Shown: piece by piece, positions 36,374 through 44,639 of the stretch
Layout of the letters: every line of letters begins with the position of its first letter
Numbering within the stretch: position 1 is the first letter of the stretch
Origin: Clostridia bacterium
Lineage (GTDB): Bacteria > Bacillota > Clostridia > Christensenellales > CAG-138
DNA length: 64,000 nt
Direction of reading: 5' to 3'
NCBI GenBank assembly: GCA_016292635.1
Contig: JAEDIC010000002.1
Span: 115,877 to 179,876, forward strand
Translations under genes and position numbers: made by a program
Notes under the pieces: model-generated
Databases searched by the model: none
Told to the model about the DNA's origin: nothing
Seen by the model: only the letters and a program-made list of their open reading frames with translations

Positions 36374-37762
36374 TTACGCAAGGCCGTACAGCCCATACTC
36401 TTCGTCTATAACGTAATCTCTGAATTCGAGCTTTTCCCCGGAAAAGAGAAAATAGCCGCTGCCTCCGCCGGTATCCCCGTAGGTGCAATCCACATAGTAC
36501 AGCTCTCCGTCCAGCCATACTCCGTTCCATGCATGACCCACGTCGTCCTGCTTGCCGTTTATCACCATGCAGTCAAGTCCCATATAATCGCATATGGCCT
36601 TATACGCCTTGGCGTAGCCCACGCATACGGTATTGCCCTCCACAAGCGCCCCGTACGCGCTGCGCAGTATCCGCATTTCGTCAGTAATGTTTTCCTCCTT
36701 TGTTGCGTCGGCGATGTCGTCATCATACCGGGCCGCTTTCAACACCGCTCTGTATGCCGCCCTTAAGCGGGCCTCATCGTCATCCTCCTCCGCCATTATC
36801 TCTGCGGCCGCCTCGGTCACCTTGTCCCTGAGCTCCCGCCCCATTGGCGCCATCTCTTCACCGGTCATGGATATATCCAGCTCCGCGGATATCACATACC
36901 GTTCACCATCGCCGGGATACTTCACATAGCTTACGTGCTCCGCCTCGCAGGGCAGCAGGGCGCTGTTTGCCTCCGCTATCATAAGAGCGGCGAACAGCTC
37001 ATCCTCGGTTGGGAAGATCCCCTCCAGCACCACATCTGCCGCCGCGCCGAGGTTTTGATTCCATAAACCGGACACGGTCTCAACATATTCCGTCATGCTG
37101 CTGACACGGGGCAGTTCCCCAGGGATTTTTACATTATCCCGGTATACCGGCGCAAGCTCCAGTTCAGCAACGTCATCATATGAAGTAATGGTCCATGACA
37201 GATTATCAACCATATAAGAATAAACATAGCTGCGATTCTGATAATCGTACAATATTTCGTTTACCGCGTCATAGAGTTCCTCTGAGCGCGAGGAATTATC
37301 CAGCAGATATCTGGCGCATTCCGCCCTCCGTTCCATCATATCCGTAACACAGTTATCCAGTCCCTGCTGATCCGGCATATGCACCGCAATGGCATCCCCG
37401 TTCCTCGGCATACCGTCAAGCAGTTCTTTCTCCATGAGATGGACTTTGTAATCGGCGATCACATACTCGTCGAATTCCTTGTATTCCGCCTCGATATAAT
37501 CCACATACCTGTTGTTTACATAACCTGTTTCCCATGTCATATCCGCAAGGTCTTCAAGATCGGATATTTCGCCGTAGTATGTTACCCGAAAGGATTCCTC
37601 TCCTTTCAGGGCGGCGGTTTCTATTCTTTTTGCAAGCAATTCCGGAGAGTAAATCTCCGTATATATCCCCTTCTCCGCAAGCTTTTCCCGAGATACGCCG
37701 CAGCCTGCAGACAGCAGAGCGAACACAATCAGCAGCAAAAACAGCTTTACGCTTTTCCTCAT
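36374..37762 (-). CDS. Lipoprotein with a transglutaminase-like C-terminal domain
   Basis: Lipid-anchored outside protein of 462 residues. Signal peptide with lipobox LSAGC (Cys21). A helical region of about 300 residues rich in Asp, Glu and Tyr is followed by a transglutaminase-like domain with the triad Cys (GNTVCVGYAKAYKAIC), His (VGHAWNGVWL) and Asp (YYVDCTYGD). In bacteria such domains are often peptidases or protein cross-linkers; the substrate is unknown. The gene stands alone between a terminator and ansA, 12 bases after the latter, so both may share a transcript. The N-terminal domain is not recognised. Confidence 0.85.
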   Translation of the reverse strand: MRKSVKLFLLLIVFALLSAGCGVSREKLAEKGIYTEIYSPELLAKRIETAALKGEESFRVTYYGEISDLEDLADMTWETGYVNNRYVDYIEAEYKEFDEYVIADYKVHLMEKELLDGMPRNGDAIAVHMPDQQGLDNCVTDMMERRAECARYLLDNSSRSEELYDAVNEILYDYQNRSYVYSYMVDNLSWTITSYDDVAELELAPVYRDNVKIPGELPRVSSMTEYVETVSGLWNQNLGAAADVVLEGIFPTEDELFAALMIAEANSALLPCEAEHVSYVKYPGDGERYVISAELDISMTGEEMAPMGRELRDKVTEAAAEIMAEEDDDEARLRAAYRAVLKAARYDDDIADATKEENITDEMRILRSAYGALVEGNTVCVGYAKAYKAICDYMGLDCMVINGKQDDVGHAWNGVWLDGELYYVDCTYGDTGGGSGYFLFSGEKLEFRDYVIDEEYGLYGLA

Positions 37763-37774
37763 ATTATTCCCCCG

Positions 37775-38758
37775 TTACTGTTGCAGGGTTATTTCCCCGC
37801 AGTAGTCGGTGTTCATCATATCTCTTATTCTGTCCATATCGTTCGTATGGCCCAGTACCCACATGAGCTTTGTAACCGCCGCCTCGGTGGTCATATCCCT
37901 GGCGGATATCACCCCCGCATCCTTTAATGAATGGCTTACCTCGTATATGTCCGGGGTGCTGGCCTCATAAAGGCACTGAGAAGCGAGTATTACAGGGATT
38001 CCCTTTTGAATGAGCTTCTTAAGGCTCTCGGCGTGATCCCGGCGGAAATTGTGCACACCGCCCAGGCCAAAGGCCTCCACCACCACCCCATGCAGCCCGC
38101 AGCCCGCCACGCTTTCAAAAAATGCCGGGCTTGTGCCGGGTATCAGCTTTATCAGCGCCACGCTGGGGTCTATATCCACAAAGCAGGAAAACTCTCCCTT
38201 TGGCCTCGGTTCTCCAAGGCTTATAAATTTGCCGTTTGCAACCGCGCCAACATATGGGTAGTTTATTGATTCGAATGCATTCAGTGATGTTGTGCGGGTC
38301 TTTACCGCCCGGCAGCCCATTATTACCGCATCGCCAAAAGTGATATACACGCCGCCCGGCAAGGACCTTGCGGCAGTAACGGCGTTTTTAAGGTTTATCC
38401 TGCCATCGGAATCCGGCCGGATTATAGGATTCTGAGATCCGGTAAGCACCACGGGGATATCTATATTTCGCAGCATAAAGGACAGCATTGAAGCGGTATA
38501 TGCCATGGTATCCGTACCATGGGTTATAACTATGCCGTCACAGCCCTCCCTTGCTTTCAGCACCGCCAAAGCCATCTGCTGCCATTCCTCCGGCTGTATG
38601 TTTGAGCTGTCCATATTGAAAAGATCGGTACAGACTATGTCCTCCCCTTGCGGAATATACCCAAGAAGTTCCTTTGCCTCAAGGCCCGGAACAAGGCCGT
38701 TTTTTGAGGGCATACAGGCTATTGTGCCGCCGGTGGCGATAAGATGCAGCTTTGCCAT
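37775..38758 (-). CDS. ansA: Type I L-asparaginase
   Basis: Hydrolyses asparagine to aspartate and ammonia; 327 residues, no signal peptide, so cytoplasmic. The first nucleophile motif is ATGGTIA at the N-terminus, the second VITHGTDTMAYTASML, followed by LTGSQNPI. The start at 38758 has GGAGG 9 bases upstream; the open frame extends 45 codons beyond, through its promoter, and is not coding. It is divergent from the MFS carrier gene with a 138-base shared regulatory region. Confidence 0.93.
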   Translation of the reverse strand: MAKLHLIATGGTIACMPSKNGLVPGLEAKELLGYIPQGEDIVCTDLFNMDSSNIQPEEWQQMALAVLKAREGCDGIVITHGTDTMAYTASMLSFMLRNIDIPVVLTGSQNPIIRPDSDGRINLKNAVTAARSLPGGVYITFGDAVIMGCRAVKTRTTSLNAFESINYPYVGAVANGKFISLGEPRPKGEFSCFVDIDPSVALIKLIPGTSPAFFESVAGCGLHGVVVEAFGLGGVHNFRRDHAESLKKLIQKGIPVILASQCLYEASTPDIYEVSHSLKDAGVISARDMTTEAAVTKLMWVLGHTNDMDRIRDMMNTDYCGEITLQQ

Positions 38759-38791
38759 AGAATGTATCCTCCGTAAGCATTTTACAATTTC

Positions 38792-38821
38792 ATTATACCC
38801 CGCCTGCCCCTTCTTTAGCAA
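38792..38821 (-). promoter_or_regulatory. ansA promoter
   Basis: Minus strand TTGCTA (38816-38821), 18 bases, TATAAT (38792-38797). It lies back to back with the carrier promoter; the -35 boxes are 8 bases apart. Confidence 0.7.
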
Positions 38822-38829
38822 CGCCGATA

Positions 38830-38859
38830 TTGCGGCGAAGGCCCTGGCTAATGTATAAT
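38830..38859 (+). promoter_or_regulatory. MFS carrier promoter
   Basis: TTGCGG (38830-38835), 18 bases, TATAAT (38854-38859). It points away from the ansA promoter, so one protein could control both. Confidence 0.65.
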
Positions 38860-38896
38860 AAGCTAAGTTCAATTCCTGCCAAGGAGCGTACATTTA

Positions 38897-40174
38897 ATGA
38901 AGCTTAACAACAAACGCACCCTTCTGATAGGCCTTGCCTTTTTCTCCATCTGCGCGTTCTGGCAGATGTATGACAACATAGTTCCCCTCATATTAAAATA
39001 CCGCTACGGCATAAGCGACGGAGCTTCCGGCTATATAATGGCGCTGGACAATGTTCTCGCCATTTTCATGCTGCCCATCTTCGGCGCCCTGAGCGACAAA
39101 AAGGGCACCCGTATGCCATTCATACTGCTGGGCACTGCGGCGGCGGTGATACTCACCATCGGCCTTTCCTTTGCAAAATCCTTCTGGGTGTTCTTTGCAA
39201 TGCTGGGGCTGCTGCTCATCGCAATGGGCATATACCGCTCCCCCGCCGTTGCCCTTATGCCGGACGTTACCCCAAAGCCCCTGCGCAGCAAGGCCAACGC
39301 CATAATAAACCTTATGGGCGCACTGGGCGGCGTATACACCCTTGCCATGACCTGGGTGCTCGTTAAGGGTTCCGCCGCGGACAACCCAAGCTATCTGCCC
39401 CTTTTCATCTCCGTAGCCGCCCTTATGGCGATATCCGTAGCTGTCATGCGTGCGACTACCGACGAAAAAAAATTCAAGGCGGAAGCCGCCGCCATAAACG
39501 ACGCCCTCGATGCGGAGACCGCCGCCAAGTACGATACACCCATTGGCGCGGGCCATAAGCTGCCTCCGGATATGCTCCGCAGCCTTATGCTGATTCTTTT
39601 CTCCGTGGCCTTCTGGTATATGGGATACAATGCCGTTACCACCGCATTCTCCCGCTACGCCACCGAGATGTGGGGCCAGAATGTAAGCGGCGCATCCACT
39701 TGTCTTATGGTTGCCACCGTGGGCGCGGTCATATCCTACATACCCATAGGCGCCCTCTCCTCAAGGATAGGCCGCAAGCGCACCATACTCATAGGCGTAG
39801 CTGTGTTGGCGGTATGCTTCCTGCTGGCGGCGCTGGTAGCCACATCATTCTCGCCTGCCCTGTATATCGTCTTTATGCTGGTGGGCTTTGCCTGGGCAGC
39901 CATAAACGTAAACAGCTACCCCATGGTGGTTGAAATAGCCACAGGGTCGGATGTTGGCAAATACACCGGATACTACTACACTTTCTCCATGGCGGCCCAG
40001 ATAGCCACCCCCATAATATCCGGCCAACTCCTGCAGCATGCGGGCTATCACACCCTGTTTCCATATGCGGCCATAATGGTGGCAATATCCTTCGTAACAA
40101 TGGCCCTCACACGCCACGGCGACAGCAAGCCGGAAAAGAAAAACAAGCTCGAGGCCTTCAATGTGGACGATTAA
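38897..40174 (+). CDS. Major facilitator superfamily carrier (SLC45/GPH-like)
   Basis: Membrane transporter of 425 residues with about twelve helices. The loop between helices 2 and 3 reads GALSDKKGTRMPFILLG, and the symmetrical one in the second half is GALSSRIGRKRTILIG, the MFS signature. The N-terminus ICAFWQMYDNIVPLIL is like sugar/cation symporters of the SLC45 or glycoside-pentoside-hexuronide groups. Substrate is uncertain. AAGGAG lies 10 bases before the ATG. It is divergent from ansA and not followed by catabolic genes. Confidence 0.85.
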   Translation: MKLNNKRTLLIGLAFFSICAFWQMYDNIVPLILKYRYGISDGASGYIMALDNVLAIFMLPIFGALSDKKGTRMPFILLGTAAAVILTIGLSFAKSFWVFFAMLGLLLIAMGIYRSPAVALMPDVTPKPLRSKANAIINLMGALGGVYTLAMTWVLVKGSAADNPSYLPLFISVAALMAISVAVMRATTDEKKFKAEAAAINDALDAETAAKYDTPIGAGHKLPPDMLRSLMLILFSVAFWYMGYNAVTTAFSRYATEMWGQNVSGASTCLMVATVGAVISYIPIGALSSRIGRKRTILIGVAVLAVCFLLAALVATSFSPALYIVFMLVGFAWAAINVNSYPMVVEIATGSDVGKYTGYYYTFSMAAQIATPIISGQLLQHAGYHTLFPYAAIMVAISFVTMALTRHGDSKPEKKNKLEAFNVDD

Positions 40175-40322
40175 AGTATTTTTACTCCATTCAACCAGCC
40201 GTTGAGAGTTTTTTCAACCGGCGGTTTAGTCCGCATATCCCCATCCAAACGAATAAGTTATGGCGCAGCCGCAACCCTCCATGGGATAATCTCTCCATGA
40301 AATCAAAAGGAGTTTTTGAAAA

Positions 40323-41285
40323 ATGGCATCCGAAAACAATACCATGGGCAAGCGAATAATGGCCCTTAGAAAAGCTGCGGGCATGACCCAGGAACAGCTT
40401 GCGGAAAAGCTCGGTGTATCCCCGCAGGCGGTAAGCAAATGGGAAAACGACATATCCTGTCCGGATATAAGCGCCCTGCCCCTTATCGCCTCCCTGTTCG
40501 GAGTATCCACAGATCAGCTGCTGGGCATTAAAGAGCCTGCGCGCCCAAACGATCCGCCTGCTAAAAAAAGCGCCGTCAGGGGCATTGGCATAGGCCCCGG
40601 CATACTTCTTATAGTATTGGGTGCCGCCTTCCTCATAAGCCGCACGGTGGAGCTGCCCTTCGCCCTGTGGGATGTACTGTGGCCTGCCGTGCTGATGGGT
40701 CTCAGTATATCCGTCGCAATAGAACATCGCTCGGTACTCTTCCTTGGCGCTGCCTTCTTCTGCCTTTATCAGCTGCTTCGCCCGCTGGCCATAGATATGC
40801 CCCCTCTTCATTGGAACGCCATATGGCCCACGGCGCTGATACTCATCGGCTTGGAAATAGTGCTGAGAAGGCTTTTCCCTTCCGTATTCCGCTCCACGAA
40901 ACAGCCGCCGGAAGGACACCGCTTCAGCGGCCGCAGCGTATGCAGCTATGGCCTGCAGGATGGCTTCATCTCCTGCGATACAGCCTTCGGCGAAGAACAC
41001 CGCACTGAGGACGGCTGTGAAATAAAGGGCGGTAATATAAAAACATCATTCGGAGAATGTACCCTTGACCTGTCCCGCTGTACATTTGCCCCCAATGCTG
41101 AATTCTTTGCGGAGGTGTCCTTCGGCAGCCTCAATATCATCTTGCCGCAAAACATAAAAGTAGTTGCCGATACGGCAAATTCTTTAGGCAGCACTGATAT
41201 CCACGGCGAGCCTGCCGAAAACGCCCTGCCCATAACGCTCAGCGGAAAGGTATCCTTTGGCAGCATAGAGATAAGCTACAAATAA
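40323..41285 (+). CDS. Membrane-bound XRE regulator fused to a LiaF-like domain
   Basis: 320-residue protein. An XRE helix-turn-helix (about 9-66, MTQEQLAEKLGVSPQAVSKW) is joined to three or four membrane helices (about 90-180, ILLIVLGAAFLISRTVELPF, VLWPAVLMGLSISVAI) and a C-terminal LiaF/DUF2154-type beta domain with repeats KTSFGECTLDLSR, AEVSFGSLNIILP and GKVSFGSIEISYK. LiaF-type proteins sense cell-wall antibiotic stress; in Bacillus LiaF is separate and inhibits the LiaS kinase. This fusion would link envelope sensing directly to DNA. GGAG lies 10 bases before the ATG. Confidence 0.85.
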   Translation: MASENNTMGKRIMALRKAAGMTQEQLAEKLGVSPQAVSKWENDISCPDISALPLIASLFGVSTDQLLGIKEPARPNDPPAKKSAVRGIGIGPGILLIVLGAAFLISRTVELPFALWDVLWPAVLMGLSISVAIEHRSVLFLGAAFFCLYQLLRPLAIDMPPLHWNAIWPTALILIGLEIVLRRLFPSVFRSTKQPPEGHRFSGRSVCSYGLQDGFISCDTAFGEEHRTEDGCEIKGGNIKTSFGECTLDLSRCTFAPNAEFFAEVSFGSLNIILPQNIKVVADTANSLGSTDIHGEPAENALPITLSGKVSFGSIEISYK

Positions 41286-41295
41286 GCTCAGGCAC

Positions 41296-41326
41296 GCAAA
41301 AATGCCGCCCGGAAGGCGGCATTTTA
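41296..41326. terminator. First copy of a duplicated bidirectional terminator
   Basis: GCAAAAATGCCGCCCGGAAG followed by GCGGCATTTTA. The stem AAATGCCGCC/GGCGGCATTT has A and T runs. The 31 bases are repeated exactly at 41520-41550. Confidence 0.85.
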
Positions 41327-41519
41327 GGTTGTCGAAAAAGTGGTATTTCGCCACTTTTTCGAGAGTACATGGCTCCCTTGTGCCTGCGGCACGGCCAGGG
41401 AGCCATGCAAAGAAACCCTTGCTGCGCAAGGCTTTTGCGGATTTGACGCACATGTCGCCAAACCCGATTAAAGCCTCCGGGGGCTGCGGCCCCCGAGCCC
41501 CCAAGGATTTTTTCGACAG
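41327..41519 (-). repeat. Dispersed structured element, copy 2
   Basis: 193 bases. It begins GGTTGTCGAAAAAGTGG and ends TTTTTTCGACAG, so its ends are complementary (GTCGAAAAA/TTTTTCGAC). Inside are four hairpins: AAAAAGTGG/CCACTTTTT; ATGGCTCCCT (41369-41378) with AGGGAGCCAT (41397-41406), enclosing GTGCC/GGCAC; CCTTGC/GCAAGG; and GGGGGC/GCCCCC. A further stem TTTGACG/CGCCAAA pairs fully only on the minus strand through a G-U pair. No plausible protein is encoded; the 273-base gap between the two convergent genes is element plus terminators. Confidence 0.8.
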
Positions 41520-41550
41520 GCAAAAATGCCGCCCGGAAGGCGGCATTTTA
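41520..41550. terminator. Second copy of the duplicated terminator
   Basis: Identical over 31 bases to 41296-41326, in direct orientation. On the minus strand it ends the vanW transcript (GGCGGCATTTTTGCC). Confidence 0.85.
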
Positions 41551-41558
41551 TATGCTGT

Positions 41559-43208
41559 TTATTCTTCTATAGGCACTGCTCCCTCGGGAGGCGTGTAGTA
41601 CTTGGGGCTGGCTGTGCCCCGGCGCGCCTCTTCCGCATTGCCCTTGTATGTGTCGGTGTACATCAGCTCGGAGCTGTCCAACGTACCGTTTATGTACTTA
41701 TCCTGATAAGCGTTCACCACATAGCCGTCTCGTGCCTCAAGGGTGACCAGCTTATATCCCCGTGGTATGGTGTCGTCATCCGTGTAATTAACGTCCTTAC
41801 GGCGTATGGTCTCGGCAACTTCACTGCGGGTCATATATGTTACCCCTTCCGGCAGTGATTTACCGTATACCTCAAAGGTAATTGTCTTATATTTGGTGTC
41901 CTCAACATCATCTATATAGGCGTACAAATACAGCGGCGCACCAGTATCGTTCAGGAACTTAAGGTCGATATTGGTCAAGTAGTCCACCGTGGCGTCAAGG
42001 CCCTTATCCACATATGTTGAAGGTATGGTATGGGCCCGGCGGTAGGTTATCTCAACATCGGCACATACCAGCGCGTTGTACAGGGTGGTGCTTACCTGAC
42101 ATATGCCGCCGCCCGCCTGTATTGTGTAATCCTTGCCGTCCGCGATGCCGTTTGCTCCTTTCCAGCCTGTGTCATATGTGCGGGGGCCAACGTGGGTATT
42201 GAAGCTCCATTCCTCACCCGGGGCAACTATCGTTCCGCTTACTATATCCGCCGCCTTTTCAATATTGAATACACGGTTCTGCACGGTTTCATCGCTGCGG
42301 CTGGTTGGAAACCGGGTGGAATAGGATGACCTGAGGCCGAATCCGCTCTGAAGGTCTGCCTCGGTTATGGACGGGGTAACCCTGTTGTATATGCCTTCCA
42401 TGGTAAAGGCGTACATACCAGTGCCCAGCATGGAGTTGATATAATCGTATGTCTGCTCCACATCCAGCACACGGCCCTCTTTGCCCTCTTCAAAATCAAA
42501 GGATATGCCGCTTGTCCCGTGTATGGGGTTTATCTCCGCCTCCACAGGCGTAACATCAAAGCTTTTTGCAATGTCTTCTATGGCCATATGAAGGTTGGTG
42601 GTATTCCATGTGAATATGTCGTTTATCTCTCCGGGATCGCCGGAGGAAGTAACATCCACCACGCCGGATTCGGCCGGCCTATAGGCCATCGCCCGCTGAA
42701 GTATGCTTTCGATATCGTACGCAAGGCTTATCTGCTCCGGGGTGACGGAATAACTTTCCCCGTCAGCGTTTATGGTTATGCCGGCTGCGGCTATAATTTG
42801 GTCCGCCGCAGCAGATACGGCTTTACGTGCCTCTGCCTTGGTATCGCCACCCACGTCTATGCCAAGTATCTTTACGCCGTCGGGCAGTATCTGCTCCGTG
42901 CCTATGACCAGCTGTTCGCTGCTCTCACCTGCCCTGCTCAGCAGGAATATCACCCCGCATATGAGCAAAATGAATATGGATAGCACGGTTATCAGCCGCT
43001 TGTAATTTACACGCTTTTTGGGTTTGCGGGGCTGTTCCCTTACCAGTTTTCCCCTGCCTGCGGAAGACTGCGCACTGCGGGCGTTCTGAGAAGGGGCAGT
43101 ATTGGACGAGGACTTTTTTACAGGAGAAACAGAGGGGCTTTTTCTCCTCTTCCGCTTTCCGTTTATGTAGTTTGGCAGCTTCAGTTCGTCCTCTTTGCGG
43201 CCTGACAT
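41559..43208 (-). CDS. VanW-family wall-associated protein
   Basis: 549 residues. A long basic cytoplasmic tail (1-70), one membrane segment (about 72-90), a YoaR-like peptidoglycan-binding region (about 100-290), then the VanW domain with NRVFNIEKAADIVSGTIVAP, GGGICQVSTTLYNALVCADV and RRAHTIPSTYVDKGLDATVD, and a G5-like C-terminus (TYMTRSEVAETIRRKDVNY). VanW proteins accompany some vancomycin-resistance clusters, but most, as here, are chromosomal wall proteins of unknown role. No other van gene is nearby, so this does not suggest resistance. It is followed 3' by the duplicated terminator. Confidence 0.9.
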   Translation of the reverse strand: MSGRKEDELKLPNYINGKRKRRKSPSVSPVKKSSSNTAPSQNARSAQSSAGRGKLVREQPRKPKKRVNYKRLITVLSIFILLICGVIFLLSRAGESSEQLVIGTEQILPDGVKILGIDVGGDTKAEARKAVSAAADQIIAAAGITINADGESYSVTPEQISLAYDIESILQRAMAYRPAESGVVDVTSSGDPGEINDIFTWNTTNLHMAIEDIAKSFDVTPVEAEINPIHGTSGISFDFEEGKEGRVLDVEQTYDYINSMLGTGMYAFTMEGIYNRVTPSITEADLQSGFGLRSSYSTRFPTSRSDETVQNRVFNIEKAADIVSGTIVAPGEEWSFNTHVGPRTYDTGWKGANGIADGKDYTIQAGGGICQVSTTLYNALVCADVEITYRRAHTIPSTYVDKGLDATVDYLTNIDLKFLNDTGAPLYLYAYIDDVEDTKYKTITFEVYGKSLPEGVTYMTRSEVAETIRRKDVNYTDDDTIPRGYKLVTLEARDGYVVNAYQDKYINGTLDSSELMYTDTYKGNAEEARRGTASPKYYTPPEGAVPIEE

Positions 43209-43223
43209 TTGTTCCTCCGTATT

Positions 43224-43952
43224 TTATCTCCCCAGAAGCACCAGGGCCACATCCGGGCTGTTTGTTATTATAGCATTTGCGCCCTTTTCAATAAGAGCGG
43301 TCATATCCTGCTGGGTATCCGCCGCCCAGGCGTTAACATCTATGCCGTTTTCCCGGCAGCCCTCCATAAGGCCGGGACAAAGTAGCGCCGCCTTGCAGTG
43401 GGGATGTATTGCGTTGGCATTAAGATAGCCCGCATATACCCATGGGTCTACCATTGCATTATCGTACAGCAGGCCAATTCTGGCATCTGGATCTATGTCC
43501 CTGATTTTCTGCAATACATAGTGATTGAATGAGGAGTATATCACCCGTCCATGCATTCCCATCTCCCGCTCAAGGCGTATGAGCTTATCCCATATTCCGG
43601 GATATATCACCTCGTCGCATTTCACCTCAACGTTTACTATCATGCGGCTTTTTTTAATGAGGCCGTATACCTCTTTAAGGGTGGGGATGCGCGTATCTTT
43701 ATATTCTGCCATGCCATAGGAAAAGTCCAGCTTTTTAAGCTCCTGGCAGGTCATATCCGCCACCCTGCCCGAACCGTTTGAGGTGCGGTCCACCCTGGCG
43801 TCGTGCAGTATCATCAGCTTGCCGTCGCTGCTCTCCTGAACATCCAGCTCAATGCCGTCTGCGCCCATTTCCATTGCCATGCGGAAAGCGGGAATGGTGT
43901 TTTCCGGAGCGTAGGCGCTGGCGCCTCTGTGTGCCCATACTTTTGTTGCCAT
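43224..43952 (-). CDS. Glycerophosphodiester phosphodiesterase
   Basis: Cytoplasmic enzyme of 242 residues releasing glycerol 3-phosphate from glycerophosphodiesters. The family motifs are AHRGASAYAPENTIPAF (first catalytic His), ELDVQESSDGKLMILHD (metal ligands and second His) and VEVKCDEVIYPG. There is no signal peptide. The start at 43952 has GAGGAGG 8 bases upstream; a frame extension of 12 codons is not needed. Its -10 box (TGGTATAAT, minus strand) lies in the 13-base sequence duplicated around repeat copy 3, so it now has two possible promoters. Confidence 0.93.
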   Translation of the reverse strand: MATKVWAHRGASAYAPENTIPAFRMAMEMGADGIELDVQESSDGKLMILHDARVDRTSNGSGRVADMTCQELKKLDFSYGMAEYKDTRIPTLKEVYGLIKKSRMIVNVEVKCDEVIYPGIWDKLIRLEREMGMHGRVIYSSFNHYVLQKIRDIDPDARIGLLYDNAMVDPWVYAGYLNANAIHPHCKAALLCPGLMEGCRENGIDVNAWAADTQQDMTALIEKGANAIITNSPDVALVLLGR

Positions 43953-43992
43953 GACGTCTTCCTCCTCGAATAATATCAGAGATATCACTTAG

Positions 43993-44005
43993 GTAAATTA
44001 TACCA
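43993..44005. repeat. Left direct repeat around element copy 3
   Basis: GTAAATTATACCA, identical to 44199-44211. On the minus strand it reads TGGTATAATTTAC, an extended -10 box about 40 bases upstream of the GDPD ATG. Confidence 0.75.
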
Positions 44006-44198
44006 CAGGCTGTCGAAAAAGCGGCGCTGCGCCACTTTTTCGATGGTTACATAGCTCCCTTGCGCCTACGGCGCGGCCAGGGAACCATGCAAAAAAACCC
44101 TTGCTGCGCAAGGCTTGCGCGGATTTGCTCCACTGGTCGCCAAATTCGATTGAAGCATCCGGGGGTCCCGAACCCCCAAGGTTTTTCTATAGGCTGAA
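44006..44198 (-). repeat. Dispersed structured element, copy 3
   Basis: 193 bases, the same length as copy 2, in the same orientation. Stems: AAAAAGCGG/CCACTTTTT; ATAGCTCCCT (44051-44060) with AGGGAACCAT (44079-44088), enclosing GCGCC/GGCGC (44062-44074); CCTTGC/GCAAGG; GGGGGT/ACCCCC. The first two contain mismatches on the plus strand that become G-U pairs on the minus strand. The right end TTTTTCTATAGG has decayed from the TTTTTCGACAGG of copy 2. It fills most of the 286 bases between two divergent genes. Confidence 0.78.
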
Positions 44199-44211
44199 GT
44201 AAATTATACCA
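44199..44211. repeat. Right direct repeat around element copy 3
   Basis: GTAAATTATACCA, the second copy of 43993-44005. Either copy could supply a -10 box for the GDPD gene. Confidence 0.75.
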
Positions 44212-44238
44212 TATGCTATTTGGGTTTTGAATATTTTT

Positions 44239-44634
44239 ATGCCCCGGCGCCAAGCTATGTACATGAAGAGCTTTATCGTATGTTTTATCCTTGGCGGCGC
44301 GGTATATGTGGGGTTGGAATTTCTCTGGCGGGGCCGCAGCCATATTTCCATGTTTATCGCGGGCGGGCTGGCCTTTGCCCTGCTGGACGGTATATTCAGC
44401 AAATATACCCTGCCGCTTCTGCTGAAGTGCGCCATAGGTGCGGCAATCATAACCTCGCTGGAATTTGCCGCAGGGTATATTGTGAATATCCGCATGGGCC
44501 TAAACGTATGGGATTATTCCGAAAGGCCGCTGAACCTGTATGGGCAGATATGCCCTGAGTTTTCCCTGCTCTGGGCGGGGCTAACGGTGCCCATATCATA
44601 CCTGAGCCAGTTCCTGCATCAGCGGATACTTTAG
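44239..44634 (+). CDS. Small membrane protein, putative ABC-transporter type IV family
   Basis: About 131 residues with four hydrophobic segments. The motif NLYGQICPEFSLLW with preceding EFAAGYIVN is typical of the family named putative ABC-transporter type IV (PF06541), whose function is not established despite the name. The start is uncertain: TTG at 44227, ATG at 44239, 44257 and 44263 are all in frame and none has a good ribosome site. I chose 44239. No transporter ATPase is nearby. It is convergent with the nucleoside kinase, 5 bases apart at the 3' ends, with no terminator between. Confidence 0.72.
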   Translation: MPRRQAMYMKSFIVCFILGGAVYVGLEFLWRGRSHISMFIAGGLAFALLDGIFSKYTLPLLLKCAIGAAIITSLEFAAGYIVNIRMGLNVWDYSERPLNLYGQICPEFSLLWAGLTVPISYLSQFLHQRIL

Positions 44635-44639
44635 CGGCA

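Noticed and set aside
41184..41546. Open frames through repeat copies, such as 120 codons on the minus strand
   Set aside because: They translate hairpins of the dispersed element; the frame is not kept between copies, so the element is not protein coding.
41559..43208. Vancomycin resistance gene
   Set aside because: VanW-domain proteins are common chromosomal wall proteins; no vanH, vanA/B, vanX or vanRS is nearby.
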